A stretch of 11,738 nucleotides of DNA from SHZI01 sp964417725 (GCA_964417725.1 CAYQIV010000040.1:1-11738), one strand, 5' to 3'. Shown: positions 1 through 9,288, counted from the first letter of the stretch. The notes: a model not told the origin generated them from the sequence alone. Translations and numbers: made by a program.

Positions 1-2
1 GC

Positions 3-98
3 GTCGACAACCCGCTCTTCTACAAGGACAACAACCGCATGCTCTTCGGCGACGCGAAGAAGATGCTCGACGAAGTGCTCGGGGTATTGAAGGGGTAG
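3..98 (+). CDS. pntB: NAD(P) transhydrogenase subunit beta, C-terminal end (partial)
   Basis: Only the last 31 codons are in the window, ending at TAG. The residues NPLFYKDNNRMLFGDAKKML are the conserved PntB C-terminus, where the family typically reads NPLFF/Y-K-(D/E)-N-(N/T)-x-MLFGDAK. In the family PntB carries the membrane channel and the NADP(H)-binding domain III, and the enzyme couples proton translocation to hydride transfer from NADH to NADP+ at the inner membrane. The tail seen here belongs to domain III. The gene is cut by the window edge. It runs in the same direction as katG but is separated by about 315 bases, so a shared operon is unlikely. Confidence 0.88.
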   Translation, partial: VDNPLFYKDNNRMLFGDAKKMLDEVLGVLKG

Positions 99-180
99 CA
101 CGTTTGTCTTGAGGGCGCGGCGCCCGGCATCGCCACGAGTGCCGCTGCGGGCACGACGCACGCCGGCCCGCCCCGGTGAT

Positions 181-214
181 CGAAAAAATCGATCGGCAGT
201 CGCGGCTTTTTTCG
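181..214. repeat. Perfect 8-bp inverted repeat with A6/T6 arms
   Basis: The arms CGAAAAAA (181-188) and TTTTTTCG (207-214) are exact reverse complements around an 18-base spacer. On the plus strand the T6 run follows GCGGC, so it might act as a weak pntB terminator, but the stem is A/U-rich and not the usual GC stem. It could equally be a regulator site or UP-like sequence for katG. Confidence 0.4.
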
Positions 215-400
215 TTGGACGTCGCGCAGGGCGATCGCTAGCCTTGTCCAATCGACGTGCAGCACCACGGCACGAGGTGTCCGGGCCGGTATCGGCGGCC
301 TTGCGGAGATCGGCCGGGTGCGGGTCGAGACCCCGGTTGTTCGCACCGGGCCGGGCGTTCCCGGGGGGGCATCCCGGGCGCAGGGTTCCGTTCACGCAGA

Positions 401-408
401 GGAGAGAA
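401..408 (+). promoter_or_regulatory. Ribosome binding site that fixes the katG start
   Basis: GGAGAG, preceded by GA, ends about 7 bases before the ATG at 414. No comparable Shine-Dalgarno stands before the in-frame ATG at 318. This supports the 414 start, which also yields a normal signal peptide. Confidence 0.8.
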
Positions 409-413
409 TCGTC

Positions 414-2624
<2,211 letters not shown>

Positions 2625-2646
2625 GCCCTCGCGACCTTGCCGGAAG

Positions 2647-2674
2647 AGCGGCGCCGCTGGCGCCGCTTTTTTTT
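2647..2674 (+). terminator. Intrinsic terminator of katG
   Basis: A perfect 9-bp GC-rich stem, AGCGGCGCC / GGCGCCGCT, with a three-base loop, runs directly into eight T residues. It begins 23 bases after the katG stop. The minus-strand side lacks a matching A run upstream, so it should act only on plus-strand transcripts. Confidence 0.93.
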
Positions 2675-2806
2675 CAGGAGACTGTCATGGTTTCGGTCAC
2701 CGCAGCCAGCGTTCTGCGCGAGTGCGGGGTCACGGCGTTGCCGCAGGGGAAACCGGCAGGCCTGCACGCGCCGCCGACAGGTGCGCCGTCCGGGCCCGCC
2801 GCCGCC

Positions 2807-3553
2807 TCAAGGTTGATCGACGGGCGGGGCATCGAGCACCTTGCGTCCGTTGAACATGGCGGAAACCAGACCTCCGCCTTCGCGCAGCTCGCCCACGACC
2901 ACGCCGATGATGTGCAGGGCGATGGCACCGAGCAGGATGAAATAGACGATCTCGTGGGTCTCGATGAAGGGCTTGCGGAAGGCGCGCATGTCGGCCCACG
3001 CGGCGGCATCGACGAATGTCCTGTCGCCCGGGATCAGGGTCGCTGCATCGACACCCGGCGCGGCCACCCATCCGGCCACCCATGCGCCGAGCGGCGGGTA
3101 GTAGATATCCGTGCCGGCCAGCACCAGTCCGCTGACCGCCTGAACGGCCATCAACAGCAACAGCAGCGTGACCATGATCCGCCCTGCCGGGTTATGGCCG
3201 AGGTAGCGCGGGGCATTTCCCGTGACCATCCCGACCGTGTACTCGCGCAGCGAACGCAGATATCCGCGGCCGGCCGGCAGCAGTGCCCGCCAGCGGCTGA
3301 ACGGGCCGCCCGCGAACGCCCAGGCGAGCCGTACGGCGAGGTTGGCCGTGAACACGTAGCCGACCCACACGTGGACCGTCTTCAGCAGGATCTTGCCCTC
3401 GGCCGACACGCCGAGTTCCGCGCCCCACAGAATAGTCGTGCCGACGGCCGCCAGTGCCAGCACGCACGCGACATTGAGCCAGTGGAAGACGCGCTGCACC
3501 CGATCCCACACCGGGTAGCACCGCCATTGCGGACGGTCGCTGCCCTTTGTCAT
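2807..3553 (-). CDS. Cytochrome b561-family di-haem membrane protein
   Basis: A 248-residue inner-membrane b-type cytochrome, expected to pass electrons between the quinone pool and a periplasmic or membrane partner. Four membrane segments are visible (about 25-47, 59-80, 127-147, 201-222). Candidate haem ligands are His24 (VFHWLN), His61 (TVHVWVGY), and His200 and His214 (ETHEIVYF... ALHIIG), the usual two-plus-two pattern. The C-terminal GLVSAMFNGRK matches the conserved end of Ni-hydrogenase-type/b561 proteins. The chosen start (ATG, complement 3551-3553) puts the conserved PVWDRVQRVFHWLN near the N-terminus, as in the family; an upstream in-frame ATG at 3664 would add a non-conserved Arg-rich leader. 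That start has no good Shine-Dalgarno of its own but overlaps the stop of a small upstream frame (ATGA). No cytochrome c or hydrogenase gene is adjacent, so its partner is unknown. Confidence 0.88.
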   Translation of the reverse strand: MTKGSDRPQWRCYPVWDRVQRVFHWLNVACVLALAAVGTTILWGAELGVSAEGKILLKTVHVWVGYVFTANLAVRLAWAFAGGPFSRWRALLPAGRGYLRSLREYTVGMVTGNAPRYLGHNPAGRIMVTLLLLLMAVQAVSGLVLAGTDIYYPPLGAWVAGWVAAPGVDAATLIPGDRTFVDAAAWADMRAFRKPFIETHEIVYFILLGAIALHIIGVVVGELREGGGLVSAMFNGRKVLDAPPVDQP

Positions 3554-3714
3554 GGCATCGACCGGATGTCGCCCGTGTCCGCCTCGGTCATGCTTCGCTC
3601 CTTGTCGACGTTGCCCCGCGAGCCGATCCATGTGCGCGGCGCCGATTTCGTGCCGCAGTGCCATTCGGCGACGAACCCGGTTTCACGGCGGGTCGCCGCC
3701 CCGGTAAAGGGCAT
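3550..3714 (-). CDS. Possible small ORF coupled to the b561 gene
   Basis: A frame of 54 codons from ATG at 3714 ends in a TGA that overlaps the b561 ATG as ATGA. Within it, an ATG at 3589-3591 has an excellent ribosome binding site (AAGGAG, six-base spacing) and would encode only 13 residues, MTEADTGDIRSMP. Third positions are G/C-rich. The longer product has one Cys and no CxxCH, signal peptide or membrane helix, and I do not recognise it. Either version would deliver ribosomes to the b561 start. It may be a real small protein, a leader peptide, or only a mis-set start for b561. Confidence 0.35.
   Translation of the reverse strand: MPFTGAATRRETGFVAEWHCGTKSAPRTWIGSRGNVDKERSMTEADTGDIRSMP
3598..3603 (-). 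promoter_or_regulatory. Strong Shine-Dalgarno upstream of b561
   Basis: AAGGAG on the minus strand sits six bases before an ATG (3589-3591) that opens a 13-codon frame. It is the only strong Shine-Dalgarno near the b561 start. The in-frame b561 codons at suitable spacing from it are not ATG, GTG or TTG, so initiation at b561 by coupling is the simplest reading. Confidence 0.6.
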
Positions 3715-3853
3715 CGGCCGGCCGGCATTGTGAGTCACGCCATGTCCGCTGCCAACCCTGGCGGGTGGATCACGGGTCTCCCCGGCGTGGCGGGAAGGTG
3801 TCGGGCCGAAGACGGACGATCGCCGCGGTCGCTGCGCGGTTCGTGCCGCGGTC

Positions 3854-3875
3854 GGCCTGATGCCGCGCTCAGGCC
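3854..3875 (-). terminator. Hairpin at the stop codon of the EAL-HDOD gene
   Basis: A perfect 7-bp inverted repeat, GGCCTGA / TCAGGCC with an eight-base loop, includes the TGA stop of the EAL-HDOD gene. There is no T run behind it, so it is at best a weak or Rho-assisted terminator, or an mRNA-stabilising 3' structure. Confidence 0.35.
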
Positions 3876-5119
3876 GGTGTCGTGCTGCCGATCTGCGCCG
3901 ACCAGCGCATCGCCTCGACCTGCAGCGCGGGCAGCACGGCCGTGGTGCACGGCGGCTCTTCATCGAACAGGCTCGAGACCTGTGCCTCGTCGGTGCGCTC
4001 GAGCGCCTCGGCGAGGCGCAGCAGGCGGCCGAGCGATCCTTCGCGCATGAGCAGTGCGTTGCGCACATCCCGGGGCAGGCCGAGGTCGGCAATCGCCTCG
4101 GCCATCGGCATCTCCAGCAGGGTATCGAGCAGCGACAGGATGCCGGTCATGAAGGCCCGATCGGCCAGCGCATGGAACTCTGCACGCTGTTGCGAGAGCA
4201 ACTCGAGGAGTTTGCCCCGTGCCGCGGCCATCTGCAGCAACGGGCTGGGGAAGTCGCCGGTGTCGTGGTGGGCGAAGAGCAGCACCTGCAGCCAGCGCTG
4301 CAGCTGCCTCCGGCCGAGGATCACCAGCGCGTGCGACAGCGACTGGATCTCGCAGCGCATGCCGAGACCCACGGAGTTCACGAGGCGCATGAGCTTGTAG
4401 CTGAGTTCGGGCGCCTGTTTGAACGTGTCCCGGATTTCGTCGTTGCCGGTATCGCCCATGGCCTGCTGGAACAGCCGCAGCAGGACGACGAGCGCCGGAT
4501 CCGTGCGCCGGCCATGCAGCACCACGGGACGGGCGAAGAAGTAACCCTGGAAGAGGTCGAAGCCGAGCTGTCGGCAGTGGTCGGCCTGCTCGCGGGTGTC
4601 GACTTTTTCGGCGAGGAGCTTGACGCGCCGCGGGATGCCGCGTGCCTGGGCGACGAGTGCCGGCAGAGTGCCTGGGACGCTTTCCAGGATGTCGACCTTG
4701 ATCACATCGATGAGCGGCAGGATCGGCGCATGCGTGTCATCGATCCGGGTGATGTCATCGAGGGCGAAGGAAAAGCCCCGCGCGCACAATGCCCGGCAGC
4801 GTTCGACGATCTCCGGCGTGATGTCGACGGTCTCGAGCAGCTCGATGGTCGTCCGCTCGGGCGGCAGCAGCTCGACGATGTCGGACATCAGCAGCTCGCC
4901 GTCGAAGTTGATGAAGCCGCGACAATCACCGAGGACGGACGCCAGGCCCAGTTCGTTGAAGGCATGGGCGATGACGCTCGAGGTGGCCATGCGGTCATCC
5001 GTGACCGAGGCACCGCCGGCGGCACCGGAACGGAACAGCAGTTCGTAGGCCACGGTCCTGCCGGTCAGGTCGAGGATCGGCTGGCGGCCGAGCCAGAAGC
5101 GGGGTTGGCTGTCGTCCAT
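3869..5119 (-). CDS. EAL plus HDOD domain signalling protein (YuxH-like)
   Basis: A 416-residue cytoplasmic protein with an N-terminal EAL-like domain (about 5-200) and a C-terminal HDOD domain (about 205-400). The EAL signature is degenerate: YELLFR (25-30) in place of EAL, DDITRI (121-126) in place of DDFGTG, and AEKVD (170-174) in place of AEGVE. Some metal- and substrate-site residues remain: Glu26, Asn71, Glu93, Asp121/122, Lys141, Glu171 and Gln191 (QGYFF). The HDOD part has the typical LSYKLMRLVNS (239-249) but no HD metal site. Such proteins are usually regulators or c-di-GMP sensors rather than active phosphodiesterases. The ATG at 5119 was chosen because the family begins with FLGRQPILD close to Met1; an in-frame GTG at 5266 overlaps recQ and would add about 49 Arg/Pro-rich residues. 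It lies 136 bases behind recQ on the same strand. Confidence 0.9.
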   Translation of the reverse strand: MDDSQPRFWLGRQPILDLTGRTVAYELLFRSGAAGGASVTDDRMATSSVIAHAFNELGLASVLGDCRGFINFDGELLMSDIVELLPPERTTIELLETVDITPEIVERCRALCARGFSFALDDITRIDDTHAPILPLIDVIKVDILESVPGTLPALVAQARGIPRRVKLLAEKVDTREQADHCRQLGFDLFQGYFFARPVVLHGRRTDPALVVLLRLFQQAMGDTGNDEIRDTFKQAPELSYKLMRLVNSVGLGMRCEIQSLSHALVILGRRQLQRWLQVLLFAHHDTGDFPSPLLQMAAARGKLLELLSQQRAEFHALADRAFMTGILSLLDTLLEMPMAEAIADLGLPRDVRNALLMREGSLGRLLRLAEALERTDEAQVSSLFDEEPPCTTAVLPALQVEAMRWSAQIGSTTPA

Positions 5120-5255
5120 GGCGCCAGTATGCGTGCCCTGCGCGGTGGAGGAATTGATCTGCGGCACAGAATGCGGTGGCGGCAAGGGCCGCGGCCGTGG
5201 GCGATGTCCTCGGGCGGGGCGGCGAGGTGCGTGACCGGCGGTTGCGCCCCGCGCC

Positions 5256-7064
5256 TCAGGCGTCACCGTGGCTGCGGATCACGTCGAGGAAGGGCACCCC
5301 GTAGCGCGCCAGCTTCTGCGCACCGACACCGGTGATGTCAAGGAGTGCGGCTTCGTCCTGCGGCCGCCGTTGCGCCATCTCGACCAGCGACACATCGCCG
5401 AAGATGACGTAGGGTGGCACGCCCTGTTCGGTGGCCAGTCGTCGGCGCAGCGTGCGCAGGGCTTCGAAGAGTGGCTCATCGCCAGGGGTGAGGGCGAGCG
5501 GGGTCCTGCGCGCCCTGGGTCGGGGTTTGTCCCGCAGCCGTGGACGGGCCAGCGCCAACGTCGTCTCCCCGCGCAGCAGCGGTCGGGCGGCCTCGGTCAG
5601 CGACAACACCGAATAGTTGGCGACGTCCTGAGTGAGGAAGCCGCGGTGAATCAGCTGGCGGATGATCGACGTCCACTCGGCGTCGCTGTGCTCGCGGCCG
5701 ATGCCCCAGGTCGACAGCCGGTCGTGGCCGAGGCGGGCGATGCGTTCGGTACGCGCGCCGCGCAGCACGTCGACCACATGCCTGAGCCCGAAACGCGAAC
5801 CGACGCGGTAGACGCAGGACAGTGCCTTGCGCGCCGCCTCGGTGGCGTCCATCTGTTCCGGTGGGGCGAGGCACACGTCGCAGTTGCCGCAAGGGGTGTC
5901 GAGTGTTTCGCCGAAGTAGCCGAGCAGCACCTGACGACGACAGGTGAGGCTTTCGGCGAAGGCCACCATGGCCTGCAGCTTGTGGGCCTCGATGCGCCGC
6001 TGTTCGTCGCTGGCGATCTCCTCGAGCTGCTGGCGGGCCACGACCACATCCTGCATGCCGAAGAGCAGCAGGGCCTCCGCAGGCAAGCCGTCGCGGCCGC
6101 CACGGCCGGTCTCCTGATAATAGCCTTCGATGTTGCGCGGCACGTCGTGGTGGACGACGAAACGCACGTCGGGCTTGTCGATGCCCATGCCGAAGGCAAC
6201 CGTCGCGACGACGATCTGCAGGTCGTCGCGCAGGAACCGTTCCTGCACGTCGTCGCGCACGGCAGGGGCAAGACCGGCGTGATAGGCCGCCGCGCGTCGG
6301 CCGCGCTGGCGAAGCTGGGTGGCCAGTTCCTCGACGCGCCGGCGCGACAACGCATAAACGATGCCCGATGCGTCGCCCTGGGTATCGAGAAAACGCAGCA
6401 GCTGGTCGAGCGGCTTGTGTTTATCGAGGACGGTGTAGCGGATGTTGGGGCGGTCGAAGCTGGTGATGTGCCAGGCCGCCTCGGAAAGCCTCAGGACGCG
6501 GACGATGTCGTCGCGTGTCTGTGGGTCGGCGGTGGCTGTCAGGGCGATCAGCGGGACTCCCGGAAGGTGTTCGCGCAGCGCGCCCAGCGCGGCGTATTCC
6601 GGGCGAAAATCATGGCCCCAGCGCGACACGCAGTGGGCTTCGTCGACCGCGATCAATGCCACGTCGATGCCGGCCAGCCGGTCGAGGAACTCGGCGCCCA
6701 TCAGCCGTTCCGGTGCCACGTAGAGCAAGTCGAGTTCGCCGGCGTGCAGGCGTGCCAGCACGCGCCGGGCCGCGCCGGCTTCGAGCGACGAGTTGTAGTA
6801 CGCCGCCTGGACACCGGTTGCCGCCAGCCCGTCGACCTGGTCCTTCATCAGCGCGATGAGGGGTGAGACGACGATCGCCACCCCGCGCCGGTGCAGCGCT
6901 GCCATCTGGAAGCACAGCGACTTGCCGCCACCCGTCGGCATCAGGACGAAGGCGTTCCGGCCGGCGATCAGGTCCTCGATGATCTCGCGCTGGTGGGGGC
7001 GGAATGCATGCAGCCCGAAGACCGTGCGCAGGGTCTCGTGGAGGGGGTCGGCAGGGCTGTCCAT
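5256..7064 (-). CDS. recQ: ATP-dependent DNA helicase RecQ
   Basis: A 602-residue 3'-5' DNA helicase of the RecQ family, acting in recombination repair and processing of stalled forks. Visible in order: the Q-motif region FRPHQREII (21-29), Walker A PTGGGKS (43-49), DEAH box (141-144), TAT motif III (176-178), SFDRPNI (202-208), FGMGIDKPDVRFVVHHD (291-307) and the motif VI QETGRGGRDG (317-326). The RecQ zinc site follows (Cys375, Cys392, Cys395, Cys398), then the winged-helix RQC part, and an HRDC domain (about 527-600) ending TGVGAQKLARYGVPFLDVI. Length is close to the E. coli protein (about 610). The ATG at 7064 is chosen because the conserved core starts about 10 residues later; the frame stays open 345 bases further but without family-like sequence. 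Its Shine-Dalgarno is weak. Confidence 0.96.
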   Translation of the reverse strand: MDSPADPLHETLRTVFGLHAFRPHQREIIEDLIAGRNAFVLMPTGGGKSLCFQMAALHRRGVAIVVSPLIALMKDQVDGLAATGVQAAYYNSSLEAGAARRVLARLHAGELDLLYVAPERLMGAEFLDRLAGIDVALIAVDEAHCVSRWGHDFRPEYAALGALREHLPGVPLIALTATADPQTRDDIVRVLRLSEAAWHITSFDRPNIRYTVLDKHKPLDQLLRFLDTQGDASGIVYALSRRRVEELATQLRQRGRRAAAYHAGLAPAVRDDVQERFLRDDLQIVVATVAFGMGIDKPDVRFVVHHDVPRNIEGYYQETGRGGRDGLPAEALLLFGMQDVVVARQQLEEIASDEQRRIEAHKLQAMVAFAESLTCRRQVLLGYFGETLDTPCGNCDVCLAPPEQMDATEAARKALSCVYRVGSRFGLRHVVDVLRGARTERIARLGHDRLSTWGIGREHSDAEWTSIIRQLIHRGFLTQDVANYSVLSLTEAARPLLRGETTLALARPRLRDKPRPRARRTPLALTPGDEPLFEALRTLRRRLATEQGVPPYVIFGDVSLVEMAQRRPQDEAALLDITGVGAQKLARYGVPFLDVIRSHGDA

Positions 7065-7366
7065 GCGGGGCTCTGGTGAAGGGGCCGGCCATGATACCTG
7101 CCGTCGCGCGCGTGCATGTCTTGTCCGGGGGTACGAAGCGGCGCCATGCCCGAGCCACACGCCATTCGGGTCCGTGCAGGTGATGGACCTGTCGTCGATC
7201 TCACGGGTCTTCCTGGCGGCACGGCGGATGGCATCGTCAGAAGCATGGGTGAGGCCGGTCCTGGTCCCGAAGTGCGTCCGGCACGGAGGCGTGGCAGATC
7301 GCCGTCCTGTCATGCGGGGGGCACAGTATGCTGGTGCGTGGGCGGTGGACCGGTACCGGAGGGTCG
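7065..7366. other. Divergent intergenic region recQ / hypothetical gene
   Basis: About 300 bases lie between the two divergent start codons. Frames are open on both strands, but none has a recognisable product. The minus-strand frame upstream of recQ has a G/C-rich third position over roughly 7110-7260 (for example DDAIRRAARKTREIDDRS) and might be a remnant of a gene, though I cannot name one. No terminator or clear operator was seen. Confidence 0.4.
7091..7096 (-). promoter_or_regulatory. Possible -10 element for recQ
   Basis: TATCAT on the minus strand differs from TATAAT at one position and lies 26 bases upstream of the recQ ATG, which would allow a leader of about 20 bases. No convincing -35 hexamer is seen at 16-18 bases; the nearest resemblance (AAGACA) is too far upstream. 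Confidence 0.3.
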
Positions 7367-7960
7367 ATGACGACGACAGTGGTGGTTGCCCTGGGGGCGT
7401 TCCTGGCATTGCTGCTGGTGTCCATGGCCTGGGGCCGGGACGACCGGATCTGGCAGATCGTCTCGGGACCGCCGGGAGAATCGCCGAACCGCATTCCGCT
7501 GACGGAGTTCTGCCTCGCGGCGCAGCACCATGGCTGGGCGTTCGCCGCCGATCGCCGGCTTTTCATCGATCTGGCCGCCGGGCTGCGCGAAGCCGGACTT
7601 GCCGGCACCATCGAGATCTGGGGCCGGCCTCGCCACACGCAGGTCCTTCGGAAACGGCCGGCCGGTCCGCTGGCCCGGATCCCCGCCGGGTTCTGGGCGG
7701 ACCACCAGATCGACGGGCTCCGCGAGGCGATCTTCGTCCCCGGTGACGGGGAGGAGGCGGACGACGATCTGCAGGCCCGCAACGCGCAGGTCCACACCCG
7801 TGCGGTGTCCGTGGAGGACCCGGGCCCGGATGACGCCATGTATCGGGATATCCACCTCAATTACATGCAGGCGATGGCGTGGCTGGAGTCCGGTGCCCGG
7901 GCCTGGCAGGGCGTCTCGCAACGGGATGGCGTGTCGCTGGACCCGGGGCCCGGGGCGTGA
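7367..7960 (+). CDS. Membrane-anchored hypothetical protein
   Basis: A 197-residue protein I do not recognise. It begins with one hydrophobic segment (about 4-22, VVVALGAFLALLLVSMAWG), so it is probably a type II membrane protein or carries an uncleaved signal. The rest is soluble, with features such as LTEFCLAAQHHGW (about 44-56), IEIWGRP, and IPAGFWADHQID, then an acidic linker (GDGEEADDD) and YRDIHLNYMQAMAWLE near the C-terminus (159-174). The start at 7367 is supported by GGAGGG three bases upstream, slightly close, and by the hydrophobic N-terminus; an in-frame ATG at 7328 would add 13 residues. A diverged copy of its C-terminal tail lies at 9437-9526. The next gene on the same strand starts 112 bases later, so co-transcription is possible. 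Confidence 0.75.
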   Translation: MTTTVVVALGAFLALLLVSMAWGRDDRIWQIVSGPPGESPNRIPLTEFCLAAQHHGWAFAADRRLFIDLAAGLREAGLAGTIEIWGRPRHTQVLRKRPAGPLARIPAGFWADHQIDGLREAIFVPGDGEEADDDLQARNAQVHTRAVSVEDPGPDDAMYRDIHLNYMQAMAWLESGARAWQGVSQRDGVSLDPGPGA

Positions 7961-8072
7961 TGCACTGAACCTTGCGGCACGGTGGCGAATCCGGTGGCGC
8001 GGGTCAGGCGCTCGGTACCGTCTTGCAGTGATGATATCTTGAACGGCCGCAAGCGGGACGGGGGACGCGGGG

Positions 8073-9182
8073 ATGAAGGTCATGGAATATGCGTTGGTGG
8101 CCGTGGCGGTCATGGGTCTGACGGGGTGCAGTTCGGTGCCGGCCAGACGGCAAGCGTCCCTGGCCGAGGATTTCCGGCTGTTCCTCGAGTGGTTCCCCGG
8201 GGAGTATGACAATCACGAGCAACACTGGCAGGACAAGCTCGACAAGGTCGAGCAGGTTCACGAGCACATCCATCACCTGTTCGTGCCGGTCCATGCGCCG
8301 AATGTCGGCGAGCACACGTTCTTCGTCAAGCAGTACGCGGACGGAAACCCGGACAACGTGTATCGCCAGCGTTTCTACAGCTTTTCGCTTGACCAGGCCG
8401 AACAGGCAATCCGTCTCGATATCTTCTCCTTCAGGGATGAGTCGGCATACGCCGACGCCCACCTGCGTCCCTGGGTGTTCGCGGATCTGATGCCCGATGA
8501 ACTGTCGGGCCGGCCGGGTTGCGAGGTGTACTGGACGCTGAAACGCGAACACTTCCGGGGGTACATGAAGGAGAAGGCCTGTTCGATGGTCTCGAGCCGC
8601 AGCGGCAAGCGTGTTTTCGTCACGGACGACCTGAAACTGACCGACAGGGAAATCTGGATTCGCGACGAGGCCTTCTTCGAGGACGGTACCCGCGTATTCG
8701 GCAACGGGGCCGGCATCCATCACAAGAACCGCAAGGTGCAGTACTACAGCGGCTGGGCGGGTGTCAGCAGCGAGGGCATCGACCTCGCTGGCGATGCGGC
8801 GAACTGGGTTCAAACGGAAGAGGGCATGAGTTTCACGGGTGAGCTTGATCACTTCGGCCGCTTCATCATCCACAATGAAGGACAAATCGTGCCGATCCCG
8901 ACCAGGGGCGGCTTGCCGAGCGGTTATTCCGTGCAGCTCGCGAAGCTGACTTACCAAGGCACGGTGATTCCGATCCTCACGTTGAAAATCCACGAAGACG
9001 CGACGGGCCGCGTGCTCACCTATGGCTGGACCGAGAGCGATGCCGAACGCGTGGGGCTCAATGCGCGCTGGGTGCAGGTGGGGCTGACGGTGCAGCCCGG
9101 CAGGCCGTCGTTCGGCTTCGACTTCAACCCGGTTCGTCGCGACGGCCCCGGTGCGGTGCCCGGTCGTGATCGAGCGGACTGA
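8073..9182 (+). CDS. CpeT/CpcT-like lipoprotein with C-terminal extension
   Basis: A 369-residue predicted lipoprotein: Lys2, hydrophobic segment, then the lipobox LTGC with Cys19. Residues about 28-225 resemble the CpeT/CpcT family: FPGEYDNHEQHW near the start, KQYAD...NVYRQRFY (86-102), a GC pair (149-150) before EVYW, FRGYMKEKAC (161-170), and DREIWIRDEAFFEDGTRVFG (191-210), which matches the family's final L-x3-D-x-GFD-x2-G-x-x-VWG block. In cyanobacteria CpcT/CpeT attach or chaperone phycobilins; here there is no phycobiliprotein context and the protein is exported, so that function should not be assumed. A C-terminal part (about 230-345), apparently beta-rich, is extra to the usual ~200-residue family length. 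Its last codons overlap the integrase remnant on the other strand. The Shine-Dalgarno is a poor G run. Confidence 0.78.
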   Translation: MKVMEYALVAVAVMGLTGCSSVPARRQASLAEDFRLFLEWFPGEYDNHEQHWQDKLDKVEQVHEHIHHLFVPVHAPNVGEHTFFVKQYADGNPDNVYRQRFYSFSLDQAEQAIRLDIFSFRDESAYADAHLRPWVFADLMPDELSGRPGCEVYWTLKREHFRGYMKEKACSMVSSRSGKRVFVTDDLKLTDREIWIRDEAFFEDGTRVFGNGAGIHHKNRKVQYYSGWAGVSSEGIDLAGDAANWVQTEEGMSFTGELDHFGRFIIHNEGQIVPIPTRGGLPSGYSVQLAKLTYQGTVIPILTLKIHEDATGRVLTYGWTESDAERVGLNARWVQVGLTVQPGRPSFGFDFNPVRRDGPGAVPGRDRAD

Positions 9183-9288
9183 TCGCGCCGCGGGCGCCCT
9201 TGTTCATCACGTGCGTGCAGATCATCGTCGTCTTCGCATCCGAATGGCCAGGCAGTTCCCGCACCGTGCGAGCGACGCCGTGCTTTTT
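9169..9288 (-). pseudogene. C-terminal remnant of an integron-type tyrosine recombinase
   Basis: About 40 codons read VRELPGHSDAKTTMICTHVMNKGARG...SPLD, the C-terminal end of integron integrases and close phage-type integrases (family form: ELLGHxDVxTTMIYTHVxxxGxxGVRSPLD). The catalytic histidine of the GHSD box is present, but the nucleophilic tyrosine of MIYTH is a cysteine (TGC, complement 9217-9219). No N-terminal or core part of the enzyme is found next to it, so this is a dead fragment. It overlaps the 3' end of the CpeT-like gene by a few codons. Integrase origin is confident; the IntI subgroup is likely but not certain. Confidence 0.72.

Larger units (their letters stand above)
99..413. 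other. Intergenic region pntB-katG with two inverted repeats
   Basis: This stretch has no credible gene; the short frames lack homology and lie in GC-rich sequence. It must hold the end of the pntB transcript and the katG promoter. Visible structures are an A6/T6 dyad (CGAAAAAA at 181-188, TTTTTTCG at 207-214), a second dyad TTGGAC (215-220) / GTCCAA (246-251), and a small hairpin GTGCC/GGCAC (139-143/150-154) with no T run behind it. The katG reading frame stays open upstream to an ATG at 318, but that ATG lacks a good ribosome binding site and would place Arg/Pro/Gly-rich residues before the signal peptide. I could not identify a -35/-10 pair or an OxyR/Fur site with confidence. Confidence 0.5.

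Noticed and set aside
318..413. N-terminal extension of katG from ATG 318
   Set aside because: No ribosome binding site, Arg/Gly/Pro-rich residues, and it would bury the signal peptide that begins at 414.
2687..3733. Plus-strand ORF with a good-looking start (AGGAG, ATG 2687) right after the katG terminator
   Set aside because: It is antisense to the b561 gene along most of its length, and its His/Asp/Gln/Gly-rich sequence is typical of a reverse shadow of a membrane protein. No family resemblance was seen. The start signal may be a chance or a relic.
3860..5335. 491-residue plus-strand ORF across the EAL-HDOD gene
   Set aside because: Antisense shadow; composition rich in Gln, Glu, His and Asp with no domain, while the minus strand has clear EAL and HDOD motifs.
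5268..6866. 532-residue plus-strand ORF across recQ
   Set aside because: Recognised as a GC-rich antisense shadow: the opposite strand encodes every RecQ motif in order.
7310..8212. 300-residue minus-strand ORF opposite the hypothetical gene at 7367
   Set aside because: The plus strand has a ribosome binding site, a hydrophobic N-terminus and a paralogous tail elsewhere; the minus frame is Arg/Pro-rich with no motif.
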